The notes: a model not told the origin generated them from the letters alone. A stretch of DNA of 64,000 nucleotides from Ixodes scapularis (GCF_016920785.2 NW_024609835.1:178247109-178311108); one strand, 5' to 3'. Positions 11,781 to 24,129 are shown, counted from the stretch's first letter. Numbers and translations: made by a program.

Positions 11781-12079
11781 TCAGTTCCTACTGGAAACAC
11801 CACACAACGAGTTGAGCCCGCACCCATGCCCTGTTGAATGTGTCCACGGGGTCTGGAGTCGATGGTAGATGAGACTGCCTTCAGCATCGTCAGTGGGCGG
11901 TGGGACTGGTAGAGCGGGAAGTGGCTCGTTCTGCAGGTGGGCCAAATTTTGCAGTGCAAGTCCACCAGTGATCATCACAGCTGACCATTCAGGCTTGTGC
12001 TGCTAGCACATGTCGAGGCACGGAAAGTGCCTTGGCCCGCTGCACTGAGTTCCTAGTCCAGAAGTGGGCCTTTTGGTAC
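11781..12079 (-). pseudogene. Harbinger transposase relic, C-terminal exon
   Basis: The - strand begins after a plausible acceptor (TTTTTGTCTTATGTAG) at 12080 with YQKAHFWTRNSVQRA, which fits the RxxVE-containing segment holding the last catalytic Glu of the Harbinger DDE nuclease. Here the usual Glu position reads Gln. After a frameshift it continues ITGGLALQNLAHLQNEPLP and PPPTDDAEG, resembling the C-terminal 'VLHNLA' helix and acidic tail of HARBI1-like proteins. An in-frame stop and a frameshift break it. The exon carrying the first two catalytic Asp was not found between here and 13135. Confidence 0.7.
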
Positions 12080-12783
12080 CTACATAAGACAAAAATGAAG
12101 AACAATACCGCACAATTATTGTTTCAATAGAAAATGTGGGACTAGTTTGTGTAGTAGTGTATGTCCGATTAATGCTCAGACTACTGTTTTCGATAGAAAG
12201 TGCTGTGTATGATAACACTCTTCTTCAGATGTACACACACAGCTTTTTGTCGTGAGTGGACAATGTCCCTTCGTGCACATCGTAAGCTTCAGAAAGTCTC
12301 TTTTAGATGGCTGCAGGCATCAGTCCGGTTCGGGTGGCATGCTGTACCATATGGACTTTGGTACTAGTTGTATTTTCAGTACACTCTGCTGCTTGCCGAA
12401 GGATGTCCAGCTGCGAATGGTGTGGTATCGGCGTATGTTTCCTACATTATTGTATATTTCTGTGGACTCGTAAGCCGCGGTCTCATTTAAGCAACAAATG
12501 CTAAGAACCAACAAACAACCAACCTCAATGAACAACAAATGTTATTGAGCAGTGGGTGTTCGCCGTGCAGTTTGGTTTACACGACACAAGCACATGCAGA
12601 CACAGAAACTGTTTACATATGGGACTGTTGTAGTTAACAATTGCACAGACAACTTAGTGAATGCCACCAAATGAATGCTTTCATGTGTATGTAGAAAGTA
12701 AACATTCGCTCATCATTTTCAATTTTAATTTAAATTTATTTTTTGTTTTCATGTCTGAGAATCTGACGATCAAAAGGTTCATC

Positions 12784-12823
12784 TGGGATGAGACTGTGTT
12801 GCAACACACATCGTCTCATCCCA
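12784..12823. repeat. Short nested palindrome
   Basis: TGGGATGAGAC at 12784-12794 pairs with GTCTCATCCCA at 12813-12823. The loop itself holds the perfect palindrome TGTGTTGCAACACA at 12795-12808. It lies in the Harbinger intron region. No function is evident. Confidence 0.8.
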
Positions 12824-13134
12824 CATTCACTGGAAAAGTGCTTTGGTCATGATCTTTCTTGCAAGGAGGGTGCGCTCGGGCCGCTACTATCATTGTGCTC
12901 GGTAACCCGATCGGGAGTTCGTTTTATTTTAACGCATTTCTGTGCTCTCATAAGAGTCGGCAATCATTTAATGATACGTTCACGCTCGGTCGTGCAAACT
13001 GTCGCCGGATACAGATTTGTTTTAAAGTTTTGATATCGTTACGTCCGAGTTTAGACCTACGATATCGCATTTCAGCGTACAGTTTGATTAATTAAGTTTG
13101 GCACTCCTAACGCAAGCAACTGGGGTGAACTTAC

Positions 13135-13693
13135 CTGCACGTTGATGGAGAAGTATCCATTTCTGTTTCGAGAACACTTCTACATCGGGACCGCCGGGTC
13201 CTCTTATCAATGCACCCAGTCGCCCCTGGAAACTTCATTTCGCAGCAGCCCCGCACGAACGCATTAAAGTTCGCTGCGCCCTGCGGGAGCTTCACCAAGC
13301 GGGTGAAAATGGTCCGTGCGAGGAGCCGCGAAACTCGCTCCGCAATCCGGCACACAGTCGGCTGCGGCATGTTCACATGGTTCCCGTAACAACTTGGAAC
13401 GTCCTGGCACCATAAAAGCTCAAAACAACGAGGAGCTGCAGCATCGTTGAGGGCGGCAGGCCCTGAGTACTCGCGCTCCTGGCAGAGACAGCAGAGTGCT
13501 CGCCGGTCGCCTTCGTGAAGCGGCCCCGCACAGGAAATCCGCGGTCACTGAAGTGTTCCAGCGGGTTCAGGCGTTCTCTGAAACTTCGTCTCGTCACACG
13601 TCTCGATTCGCTGTCGCCTGCGCCGGCGTAGAGGATCTCTTCTGCGCTTAAAACGAAGTGCACGAACTCCGCGAACGACTCGCCGGCCGCCAT
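13135..13693 (-). pseudogene. Harbinger (HARBI1-like) transposase relic, first exon
   Basis: Starting from ATG at 13693, the first frame runs 106 residues with RERLNPLEHFSD and PPSTMLQLLVVLSFYGARTF, as in the N-terminal helical part of HARBI1-like transposases. A frameshift at about 13375 moves to a second frame with NMPQPTVCRIAERVSRLLAR and MKFPGATGCID, matching the stretch before the first catalytic residues. A second shift leads to GPGGPDVEVF and NGYFSINVQ in other frames. It ends at CAG|GTAAG (13135/13134), a clear splice donor, so the parent gene had introns. These proteins cut and join element ends; this copy cannot encode one. Confidence 0.85.
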
Positions 13694-13894
13694 GACACCC
13701 CAAACTCAAGTCGAGGAGCGGCTCGAGGAAGCGCCGGACCTACCTTGAGATTCTCGAGGCAAGAGTCGAGTATTTCCTCGAGTCGAGGAGCGTTTGGAGT
13801 GGAGGTCGGTTTATGAAGAGCGAAACCGGCCTCGAGTGGAGTTTCGAGTCGAGTTTGAGTCGAGTTTGAGTCGAGGCCCGTTTATGAATTCGGC

Positions 13895-15390
13895 TGTCAG
13901 CCTCTCTGCCCGTAACTCACGCGTGCGCGTGAGCGACCAGATTGCGCGGGATGCGTCCGCAATCACGTTCCGAGCGCACTCGGTAGTTTGAGTTGCTCCC
14001 TCTCTTAAATCTAGGCTATCTGCATTTTCCGAGCGAAAGCCGGGGCTTCTGGTAGGCGGAGCTTGCGGGTCTGGATTCCCTTGTGGGTTCGCGTTGCCAA
14101 ACGCGCGGCTTCGGAGAAACTGCCTTCTTCGTTCTTGGCGGTATGTGGGCCGCCGTCGACAAAGGAAAGGAGACTACTCGTATCTTATTCTGCCCAGCGG
14201 ACATTCTGACGTTGGAGACAATGAGAAGAAAAGGTTTTCTGGAGAAGGATAAAATACGTGCTGTCTCCCGGTCGCTCTAACGCGACGGCCGATGTGGAGA
14301 TTGCACAACTTCGTTATGGAATGTGTGTGGCAAGTCGAAACAGTCATTCCTTCTCTAGTATAGAAGGTGCGCGGGTACGATGGCTGGGTTCTTTCTTTGG
14401 CGTCCATGGGATGTTCAGCAATGGCCAGAGTAGAGAGGAGTACTCTATTATGAAGAGCACTCCAATTTACATTACATGGTACATATACCATTGGAACGGA
14501 CATTTTTGGTGTCTTATAGTGTAACGTGTGCGAAGAAGCGAAGAAATAAAAAATGATATAAATTGAAGTCTCAAATGAAATGCGCAAAACGGACCCCTAT
14601 TGTTGCTCTCAAATGGTTTCACAGATGTAGGCCACCCACAACCAAATGCACAAGAAATCACTAATCAGGCTACCCGAACGCAAGCTGTGTGCAATAGTTC
14701 GTTCAATGGACAACTTTATTATCGAAAGTCTAACTGAACAGTCAATCAAAATATTTATTTTTATTTTTAATACACACGTGTACATTAACAGCGTAATTTG
14801 TTCATTGCCCCTTTTAAAGGGCCTTTCTTTTCCTCCCGTTGTGTGAATGTTTGTATCTTGTTATTTTTGTTGCTTACGTTCGTCTGTACCACCTCTGCCA
14901 AGTAAATGGTAATAGGCCGAACTGCCAGACGTAAGATATCCCCGATATATCGAACAACTTCTCCGCCGCTGCCCCTTATCGACATTCACGGCGTAAATCT
15001 AGCTCTAATCTCAAACTTGACGAACAGATATAATTGCACCAACTGTTTCGCACTTGCTACTTCCAATCGGGGGTCTTAGGGGAAGTGCTGCAAAGACGTT
15101 CGCGAGGCTGCCACGATTTCTAGAAGGAAACGAGACTGGCTGCTTGAACTTAAATTAGTTCCTAATCGTACCACTAGCTTGCAAAGCAGCGCCACCAGCA
15201 TTTTCTTCTAAATGAGAAGTCTTAAAAGTTGTGCAGAAAACGCATAATGGTGCTTCAAAATGCTCACGATCGAAAAGGGACTTAAATTATATTCCGGAGC
15301 CTACCTACGTCTGTCACGGATATAAACCACACTCTCCTTCTCTTCTCCTTCTTCTTCTAAACTCTCCACATCACTCTTATTTCCGCATTC
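13895..15390. other. No recognised feature
   Basis: The first 380 bases are CpG-rich; the remainder is AT-richer, with an AATAAA at 14546. Frames up to 137 codons at 14174-14587 (-) have no recognisable domain. No repeat or RNA gene was seen. Confidence 0.4.
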
Positions 15391-15433
15391 GCTTTCTTTC
15401 TTTCTCTTTCTCTCTCTCTCTCTCTTTCTTTTT
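15391..15433 (+). repeat. (CT)n/(CTTT)n microsatellite
   Basis: A CTTT-to-CT tract of about 40 bp. The Phe/Ser/Leu-rich or Lys/Glu/Arg-rich frames crossing it (15231-15806 + and 15377-15790 -) owe their length to this tract, and I do not treat them as genes. Confidence 0.85.
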
Positions 15434-18400
15434 AGCCGGAAATGGCAGGCCCCTCTGTAGGAGCGGCGATAGTCTTACGGTTCCTTTTCTTTTCCATTTT
15501 TTGTCAGCACTAACAACAATCCAAAAGTGTGTTGGCTTTGTGCCCATGATCCCGCCGCCTGTACACCTAGCGCAGACGCGACATCGGCAGTTATTTCGAA
15601 TGAATATTTGCGAAAAATCTCGCAATGTCTCTCGCCAATCCCATATTGCACCGCGCGGCGTGGGGAGTTGTGGGCTGTTTCGGTGTACGACGCTCGGCCC
15701 TGCTCGTGCGTTTTGCACGTCCTGGAAGCAGCTCAATTCCTTCTCCCTTACCGCTGCGAGCTCGGAACACAAAGAAAACAAAGGGAACACGTCACAAAGC
15801 CCATAACGTAGCCTGTTTTGTTATCGTCCCGCTTTATTTGCGCTCTAACACTGCAAAATGCTAAGAAAACATGAACCGCTCCTTCTATTTATAGGCGCCC
15901 TTTGACGTGAGCACACCGGATAACCGTTGTGCGTCAAAACGACGATGGGAGGCGCTGCGTATTTCGGGAAGGGTATTTTGTATTAACGCAAATTGTTCAT
16001 AAGCCCAAACAGCCACCTTTTAGCTTGTTACCCCTAATAAGCACTCTCTGTCACATTGTGCTTCGCATCACCTTAAACTAAACCATATCAGACGCTACAA
16101 GTGAGTCACGTGGACTTCCGGTTGGGCGGAGCGACACGTGGTACTTGAAGAAACGGGAAGCTGCATCAGCGTTGGTGTAGCTCGGATGGCTTGAAGTGTC
16201 CGCCGCGGTTTATTTTATCGGAATATGATTGTTTCAATGACAGCCTTTCAATTCTCAGTGAAATGCAAGGTCAACCAGCTAACCGTGTAGCACTCTGTCC
16301 AGTAAAGACAAAATAAATTGGATCCATACAGCCGTTCAATATAGGCATTTCGTGTCTCAATTTCCGACGACAACATCAGGAGAATAAGCCCGTCTTTGCG
16401 TCCACTACCTCTTATGAATACTCTTCGAGACTCTCAACTATAACTGAATAGGGCTTTTTGCACGACCGTCACTGCTTACAATATTATTATTTTTAGAGTG
16501 CTCGTAAAATATCTGGAATCTGTGCTGTCTTAGTAACACTAAAGTGATAACGTGTTTCTAGTTTATTTCGTTGTACGTATAACATTTTTCCTTGTTTCTT
16601 CGCATGGCTATATCGTTCTTAAGTGTATTTTTTTATTATTTCTCCTATCCTAAGTTTCTGCAGCCTTGTGTACTGCCTATTGTAGGACCTTCGAGGTATT
16701 CTTAAACTAAATACAAGCCTGCCGCTGGAACCGTGCACGGAGTAGCCTGGATTAAATGTTTTAATACCCCGAGTTTGTGTCGTTCGTGATATTTCTCAAC
16801 TTTGGAGAGTCAGCAATACTCTATTTCGCCTTAGAACGGACCTTAGCGAACGCAACGAACTGAAATACAAACAAAACAAAAAGATGGCGTAACCTTTTGT
16901 ATATTAAGCCGCACCGCTCGCTTACAATCAAACCGCTTGAATTGAACAAAAAAACAATCTCGACAAGAAACAAAAACTATTAATAAAAGATGGCGTACTC
17001 TAAAACAATGGGTAATAGAAGGCGGGCGCCGACCGCCTAAAGCAATTCTGGTACTTTCAAGCTACGCGGGTGAGCGCGATTATTGCCATGGGGCGACTGA
17101 GCAACGACCAGACAGAAACCAAGTCCGGGTCCAGGGCGGCGTTCTTTGCTTTTCTCATCAGCACTGAGTCAACAGCCCTTACGCATACAGGTTTTTTTCG
17201 CGCAATTTGCGGGGATATCTATATTTTTTTCGGACGTATGGCACTTCGTCAACACGTTCATGTGTGTTTTATACTTCTCATAATTTCTCAATTCCTCGTG
17301 GTGTAATTCTCTTTGCTATCTCGTAAATTCCCATATGCGAGATCTCAGCTGCCTGCCTTCCGCGCTCTCCTTTCTCGACAAACAGAAGTCTTCTGTTCGG
17401 TTGGATCGGTTGCTCTCGGCCATATTTTCGCTAACCTTTCCAGTGTCGTGTTGTCTACTCTCGCTCGAGGACGTTTAGTGCGAAAGCTACGCTACTATAC
17501 TTCGTTTCACCTTAAGTCTAGACCCAGCCGACGCCACGAGCTGAAGGGACGAATCAGACAGCGTCAAAAGCGCGCTGTCAATGTGTTCGGCATGTTTCTG
17601 TACGTGTTTTATTATCGCTGAACCAATCATAAACAAAAAAGGCCCAGTGACTTGCACTTTTGACGCTGCTTGAATGGTCCCATCACCTCTAAGAGTCGGC
17701 TGCGTCTCGACTTTAACTAAAACGAAGTATACTGTTCTGTAGTACGCCTGGATTCCAGTGTTCTGCGGATTTGGGTCACGTGGTTTGAAGGTGGCGAAGG
17801 CGTCGATTGTCTGCATGCCTGTATGCCTAAAAGCCCACTTTTCTGCTCGCCACGCATGCGCATTTGCAATGAATCGGCGCTAAAGGCGTCGGCCATTAGC
17901 TTTCAAATGCTCTTTATCTTTAAAATTTCTCCTGTTCTTGAATCTAGGCGTTATTGTGTTTTGTTGCTTCGTAAATCCTGGACAAGACGCAAGCAAAAAA
18001 AAAAAATAAAGTTTTAATGGGAAATATATTCTGGAGAAAGATCAACAGTCATTGCGTGATGCGACTCTTCGTTGAGTGCTTCCCGAGTCCTCTAGGCATA
18101 AAACAATAAACGAAATACTTTTGTCTTATCCTTGACTCGCGAGACCAAGATTCCGTTATACAAACGCTATACCCTATTAATAGGCGTTAGTATCGCGGCA
18201 CCTGCCTTAATTGGTTGTGGTTGCACGTTAAGTTTACCTGCCTTCGCACTTTGATTTCATCCAGCTTAGTGGCATAAAAACAAACGTCCGTCCTAGCAAT
18301 CGCCGTAAGGCACCCGTCTTGGTGCTGGCCCAAGTCTGAGAGAAGGACGAAGCAGACGTGGACAGAATGTTGACTGAAGACTAAGGCGGCGCCTCAAAAC

Positions 18401-19448
18401 AACTCGGAAAGCAAAGCCGACAATGGGAACAATTTCCCGGAACGGTGGACCACCGGACGCCGCTCTCTGGACGTGACGAGGGGCGCTTGCTGCTAATTCT
18501 GCTGCTGCTGCCGCTTCTTTTATTTTGTTTTTTTTAGAAAAGAATAGAGCTCGGACGTGAACAATGCGGCTCTTTTGTTCATTGCTCAGCCAGCGACATT
18601 TTTTTTTACTCTGGTATCAAAATGAAAACGAAGTTTAGTTTCATAGTTTAGTTACTTCAAGTTCCAGTCATTGCGAAGTGTTTTGTGAAGTCGTACATAC
18701 AGCGTGCCACATTTTCGGTAGCACGAACATAATAGTTCATAGGATGGATGATTGTGACCCCCGTCTAGATTGTATAATGGTTGCTGCTATATCATTTCTA
18801 GCCAACGTAACGGTTTTCGTGTTGTACCAACCAGATAGTTTAGTTGTTCTAGAACTGATGAATGCCATTTATTAGATTTAGGAGTAGTTGTAGTTGTTGT
18901 TTTATTAATATTGTTTGGGCTTGAACGAAACACAGGAATATATTTGTCTCAAGCAAGACAAGTGCAAATATGTTGCCCTACATAAATTTCATTAAAGTTA
19001 ATGGGATGCTAAAGTAAACTCGTTAAAACAGGGAAACAATACAGTAACAAATAATGGGTCAGAACCAAATATTTTAACACGGAATGTCTTATATGGCTGG
19101 CAACCTAACTATTTCCGTTCCCCAACCAGTAAGAGAAGTCGATAAGCCGAGCACTGACGCAGCGCTCGTCTCCTCACTGACTAAACACCGGTGCCATTCG
19201 AACGTCTTCCTCGAGTGCAACCGTGCTGCTCCCGGCGGGGGTAAAACATCACATGTTCAGACATGCAGCGACGCTCTGCTCATGAATCTAGCGCGTTCGG
19301 GATTTTCTCAGAGAAAGAGCGCAAAACAGAGCGACAGAAAAGCAGAGAAACAAACTTCAGACACTACGTTGGACGTGCTCACTGCGACGCAACAGGTTGA
19401 GGTAGTTGGAGGGTTTGCTTTTCTTTCGCTGCGCCGCACCAGGCAATA
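15434..19448. other. No recognised gene; small AAGATGGCGTA duplication
   Basis: Mixed AT-rich DNA. AAGATGGCGTA occurs at about 16882 and again at about 16989, each after an A-rich run. A TATTTATAGG-like TATA box followed by TGACGTGA lies at about 15885-15910, with no coding exon recognised after it. A CTGCTGCTGCTG run sits near 18500. No domain was recognised in any frame. Confidence 0.4.
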
Positions 19449-19638
19449 GTGATACGCGACGTGCACCAGGCAGTGGCGATAGCGACCGCATAGTCTGGAT
19501 CAGCGTTGTACCGATGATCATCCAGATCGAAATGGGCAAGGGTGGGGATTGAACTCGAACCCCTGGGTTCTGCAGCGCGAGTGTTCGCTCCACGCGCCCC
19601 GAGTGTGCCGCGCGCTAGCCCACTCGGGCACCGATCCC
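19449..19638 (-). mobile_element. tRNA-derived SINE
   Basis: On the - strand the head reads GATCGGTGCCCGAGTGGGCT (A-box region, about 19635) and, about 60 bp later, GGGGTTCGAGTTCAATCC (B-box region, about 19565). A body follows with GATGATCATCGGTACAACGC. The same arrangement occurs, more diverged, at 10380-10556. The tRNA-like head and non-tRNA body identify a SINE rather than a functional tRNA gene. Confidence 0.7.
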
Positions 19639-19841
19639 TCGTTTTTAATGCGCTAGCGTTAAGGCCCTGGAACATGCACTGACCTTGGACTGGTTTGGAG
19701 CACACATATGTAAAGTTCGCAACGTTGCCACCGGATGGCACCACAGTCCCACTGGTTGGGGAAACTGGCTAGGAAACACCTTCTGCAAGTGCCGACAGAT
19801 GGCTGCGGGGTGGACATGTCGAGAGACTTGGCGATAGATAG

Positions 19842-19888
19842 CAGCCAGCAACCAAAGAACGCCGGCGACGTTCTTTGGTTGCTGGCTG
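19842..19888. repeat. Perfect palindrome, 20-bp arms, 7-nt loop
   Basis: CAGCCAGCAACCAAAGAACG at 19842-19861 is followed by a 7-base spacer and its exact reverse complement at 19869-19888. There are no mismatches. It is not at the end of any recognised element. Confidence 0.95.
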
Positions 19889-20379
19889 TTACGTCGGCAC
19901 AGCGCTGTTGGGGACGTCGGGTGTATCCCTGGGGAGTGTATTAACCCCCCCCCCCCCCTTCCCTCCGTTCACGCCGCCTTGCGGCGACAGTCTGCGGATG
20001 GATCGTTACAAAATATTAACCCACTTTGGGCCATCCGCAAACACCGCCTCGCGGCGCCCTGCCGGCGCCCAAGTACGCCCTAGCCCCGATGTCCCCCACT
20101 GCACCTCGGTTGTTATAGGTGTTACGTAACGCCGTCGCTCTCTGTAAATAGCCAATCCTCTGTGGGCACCCTGCGTTATGAACAGGCTAAGTGACCTCGT
20201 CTGCTTGCGCCAAGGAGAAGAGGGATTTCGGGAATGTTCACCCCGCGGGGAAAGTGCTGGAAACCTGCATTAACCATGCGTTCTTCTATATATTCGCTGT
20301 CCTAAATGCTCACGCATTTCTTCGATTATCAGCGTGGCGGCAGCAGCAATTTCGGCCCTTTTTTATTTTTACGAGTTAT

Positions 20380-20383
<4 letters not shown>
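19889..20383. other. No gene; poly-C tract and duplicated CGCCTYGCGGCG
   Basis: A run of about 14 C lies at 19945-19958. GCCGCCTTGCGGCGAC at 19974 and CCGCCTCGCGGCGCC at 20043 are two copies of a GC-rich palindromic block. Nothing else is recognised. Confidence 0.5.

Positions 20384-20419
<36 letters not shown>
20384..20419 (+). repeat. (TA)n microsatellite
   Basis: About 18 TA units. The Tyr/Ile repeats in overlapping frames are its translation. Confidence 0.95.
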
Positions 20420-20422
<3 letters not shown>

Positions 20423-22555
20423 GGGCATTCAGAGTCGTTCCAGGTTCGTTCGATAACTTTAAAATTTCACAGTTCTTGTAATTTTTAACGAATATCCTAG
20501 CTTTGGGTATAATTAAGCGTTTCGCGAAAACGTTACTTGTGCCGTAAAAAAATCTGATTGGACGGGCGACAACGCACGGTGGTGGTCTAATGCTGCAAAC
20601 AAATATTGAGACAAGTATGTAAATGTTGAGGCCAAGGAAGCTTTCACCAGAAGCACAAGTATTTCACGCTTGCATCTTTATTGTCACTGCCAAATACGAA
20701 TGCCCTTCTACACAATTACTCGTGCTGTGAAATACCTCAGTCAGACGGGCACCTAATATGAAATTTTAGCTAAGAGGCTTAAGGATTTCTAAATTACTTT
20801 TAAGGTGAACCGTTTGCTAGGGGTGAAGACAGGGAGGGGTTGGGGCGCACTTTTGCTCACACAAGGACATCGCGCTGGTAAGACGGCAACGCTGAATCAT
20901 CTCAGCGGAAGCTCTCCTGACGCCCGAGGAAGGAGTTTTTAGCACCAGCGTTGGTGAACAATGCAGCCTGAATATTCATATTTCCAGCAGCTGCCTAGCA
21001 CGGAGTCCGAAGTTGGCCGAATCCCTCTCCTCTGACGACCGTTCTGGGGAGAGTCACGCAAATCCGGCCTGTCGCGTCCCGCCAACAACATTCAGTTTAC
21101 TGTCAACAATTTTTTTTTTTTTTACGTTACAATAGGAAGCAGTCAACGTTCTGGCACGTATGAAGCAGCTATGTCGCTTCGCTATCCTTCGGGGCAGGCG
21201 GATTTTTCTTTAAGAAATGGTGACATTGCGTTCTTTGTTTCGTGTGTTATCGATTTACATTTTAGTCAACAAAATATACTTAACGTATAAGTCGTCTAGC
21301 GCCATTCAGCTGCAACAAAGGCTTGTCTCCGAACATTTAAACTGCAGCACGCCAACGCACCTTCGTTATTTACGCGTTGTCATTGGCTTGAGTAGATCTT
21401 AGTGGTATTTTGTGAACACATGAATAACCAGTAGAGTCCTACGTCAGCAAGAGAAAGAAACATTAACTTAAGCAAAAAAAAAAAACATTGTATTTCTAGT
21501 TAGTATCGGCATCAAGAACATCACTATGCAAAATAAGCAGTGTTGATCTGTTTACTTCTTAGCCAAGCTCGCCAACTCTCCTTTCTATAAATCATCTTGC
21601 TCACAAAAGCAGGGCTCATCTGCAGCCATACTGAACAAATGCAAGAGCACAGCAGAGCAATGCCCCTGAAGGACCTGCCAGATCTTCGCTGAAATAACGA
21701 TTATGCAGAACGTGTTGCTAGTATCCGAAGTTTGGTGTGTGACACTAGAGAGCTCTCTTGCATATTCCTAGGGCTAAAGTGGTCTGGAAGCATTTCAGAC
21801 CTCTCTCTTTCAATCTTTTCATTAAAGAGGGCCAAGCGTACAAAAAAAATGATTGGCATACTGTTGGCAGCATTGCACTCCCACTAAATCTGCCTCTCCT
21901 GACTATGAAAGTAAGGTAGACTTTCCTTTTGTGTGTGTGATCTTGGCTAAACGACCAAAAGCTTCTTGGGCTACGTATACTTGGTGTAAGAAAAGAGAAA
22001 TAGGAGCGTTGAGAAACATTACTCACTTCGCTGGTGTAAATGAAATTAAAAAATAAACGCTGGATAGACTTTTTGTGTGATGGCAAGAAACATGTCGGTT
22101 TTGACGTACCTTTTCAATAGCATTAAGTATTTTATTCACAGCCCAATATTTGCATTATTTTATCGTGTTTTCTATATACCGGGTTTTTGTATTCTTTTAT
22201 TCTTGCAGATTTAAAAAAAAAAAAAAACATGAAAGCTGCATTTATGCGGTTTGTGCGAGTGGCTTATGCGCCCAGGGGGACATTCTGTGGGTGCCTAATC
22301 TTTTCCATAAGTCGGCTAATTAATTAAATTAACTAAGTAACTTTTTAATTAGTCAGAATAGACATATGATTCCAATTAGAAACTTGCTGAGCGTTATCGA
22401 AAACCACTAAATCCGTCATTTCAGAGAGACTTTGAGCTCGTGAGAAGCGTAGTACCTCTAACAAAATGTATTCTGGTTAAAAGAAGGGTATAAAGAGAAC
22501 GCGACGCGAAAAGAAGAAAACAAATTTTAAATTATTTTCTTTTATATATATACAG
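20420..22555. other. No recognised feature
   Basis: AT-rich DNA with poly-T at 21111-21123 and poly-A runs at 21474-21485 and 22213-22226. TTAATTAATTAAATTAA lies near 22319. No gene, RNA or element was recognised. Confidence 0.4.
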
Positions 22556-22559
22556 CGCA

Positions 22560-23260
22560 CTGAAATTGAACGAAAAGTGAAAACACTCTTTGTTTCATAA
22601 TTTATTTCTCAGTACTGGTACATGATAAAAAAAACTTTGATTAATTTGAAAGGCAACGAAAGGTTCTACACGTGGTATTATTTTAAAACAGATACTAAAC
22701 ATAGTCGACTCAAAAAAAAAAAAATCTACAATTTGGGTCACAATTGTTCGCGGAGGCATGTTCGGCGATTTTTACAAAGATTGGAGCGACGAATAATAAA
22801 TAAGAGTTGTAATGTCGTCTTACGTACTTGCATACATATCGCACTAAAAGACTATAGACGCTCTCTTTTAAATACTTCGAGACTGAGAATGATTCAAAAA
22901 CGCCACACACGACAAGTGTCAAATCCTCGTCGTTCTTTCCCGCTTCTTTGAGATTTTTTTCTCAGAAACTAAAGATGTCAGGACATTAAAATAAGAACGA
23001 TTGTTCTTCTTGGAACATACGCCACGAAATATAGAAGTTTGAAGTAAAATAAAAAATACGACTGCACCTCGTTGCCTGAATCTAAATGAAACCACCCATA
23101 TATAAAGGTGTGCGTAGCTTACTCCCCTTTGCAATACTCTAAAGGTCCTGAGGGTATTTGAGAAAAGTAAATAAATAAATGAAACCCCTTTAATAACTTG
23201 ACGCCGAAATGAAAAAAAAAATTTGAAAAATTTCGGGAAAAGGAACAACAAAAACATATT
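22560..23260 (+). repeat. Dispersed repeat shared with the interior of hAT D
   Basis: Blocks align by eye, in order, with 32640-33130: GGCAACGA-A-GT-CTAC, then GGTCA(C/T)AATTG with CATGTT(C/T)GG, later ATGTCAGGACATTAAAATAA against ATGCCAGAACATTGAAATAA, and AATCTAAATGAAACC against AATCAAATGAAACC. Similarity is patchy, perhaps around two thirds. There is no coding signal. The family is unidentified. Confidence 0.6.
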
Positions 23261-24129
23261 TTATATCTTCGTCGTCACATGTCCCGAGTTTTGTTTTATT
23301 CTTCCTTTGTCATGTCAACTTTACCAACACCCTTTACAGTTAATCTGTCCCTTCAACGAGCAATTTATAATTATTCTAATGACTTACTCAGCGTGTAGGT
23401 GACTTACGTGTGACATCATCGCGCCAAGCTGTAATCATTATGGGTAATTTATGTTCTTCCTGTGAGAAACAAATCCGAGGTGATGTGAAACCTTATGCTG
23501 CAGACGGTACGCTCTCGGCGGCAGGATCACAACAATGGCGGCTGGCATGACGTCAGTGCAACCCGTGTCTTGAGCTCTCACTACAGATACACGTTTCAAT
23601 TAAGTATACTGTACTCACCGAGCAAGCATATAATGTTGAATGAATTTTAAACTGGAAAGTGTGCGTTCAGTTTCATTTTGAGTGATTTGCATTAGTTAAC
23701 ATATTCGTATGCTGTGTGCGCGCTCTGCGGGAAAGTGGACGCCTCGGGGCTTTCTTTTTTTAGGTGTACCCGTGCCAGACGTGAGGACATCGATGCGCTA
23801 GCAGTGTGTGCACGCGCGTTCCCTGCTGGTGCATGAGGAGGATATATCTGCGAAGCGATGAAAAGTTCGAGAGTGGCCGTAAGCAGGTAGAAGGTGCTCT
23901 TGGTAGTAGAACGCAAACGATGCCTATAAGTCACCACTCCCACTTGCAGAGTGCGGGTTTTCTTCTTTTTTTTATCTTTTTTTTGCGTGCGCTTTGCGCG
24001 GCGTCTTAAGTAGCACAGTTCTTTGAACCATTATCTGTTCTTTGTCTGTAAATTTAGGGCCTTAAAAAGCCAAAAGCCAGAGGAAGCCGAGCAAGAGCCA
24101 AACTTGACCTCATCTTTCGACAGTGTCAG
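23261..24129. other. No gene; possible YY1/CRE promoter-like site
   Basis: ACAATGGCGGC at 23532-23542 followed by ATGACGTCAG at 23547-23556 matches the known YY1 and CREB/ATF core motifs side by side. No exon is recognisable downstream. The rest is AT-rich, without features. Confidence 0.3.

Larger units (their letters stand above)
7227..13894. mobile_element. Decayed PIF/Harbinger DNA transposon, 6.7 kb
   Basis: The outer ends are inverted near-copies: the left end reads GCCGTATTCTTAAACAGGCC and the right end, reverse-complemented, GCCGAATTCATAAACGGGCC, both continuing CTCGACTC. Inside each end lies a zone rich in CTCGAGG and GAGTCGAG (7240-7410 and 13700-13880). The interior carries a HARBI1-type transposase relic on - and a Myb/SANT-like relic on +, the two-gene plan known for Harbinger elements. 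Both genes are frameshifted. The expected 3-bp TSD is not evident, so the exact borders could be some bases further in. At least two SINE copies lie inside. Confidence 0.8.

Noticed and set aside
15231..15806. 191-codon frame as a host gene
   Set aside because: Its length depends on a CT microsatellite; there is no recognisable domain and overlapping frames of similar length exist on both strands.
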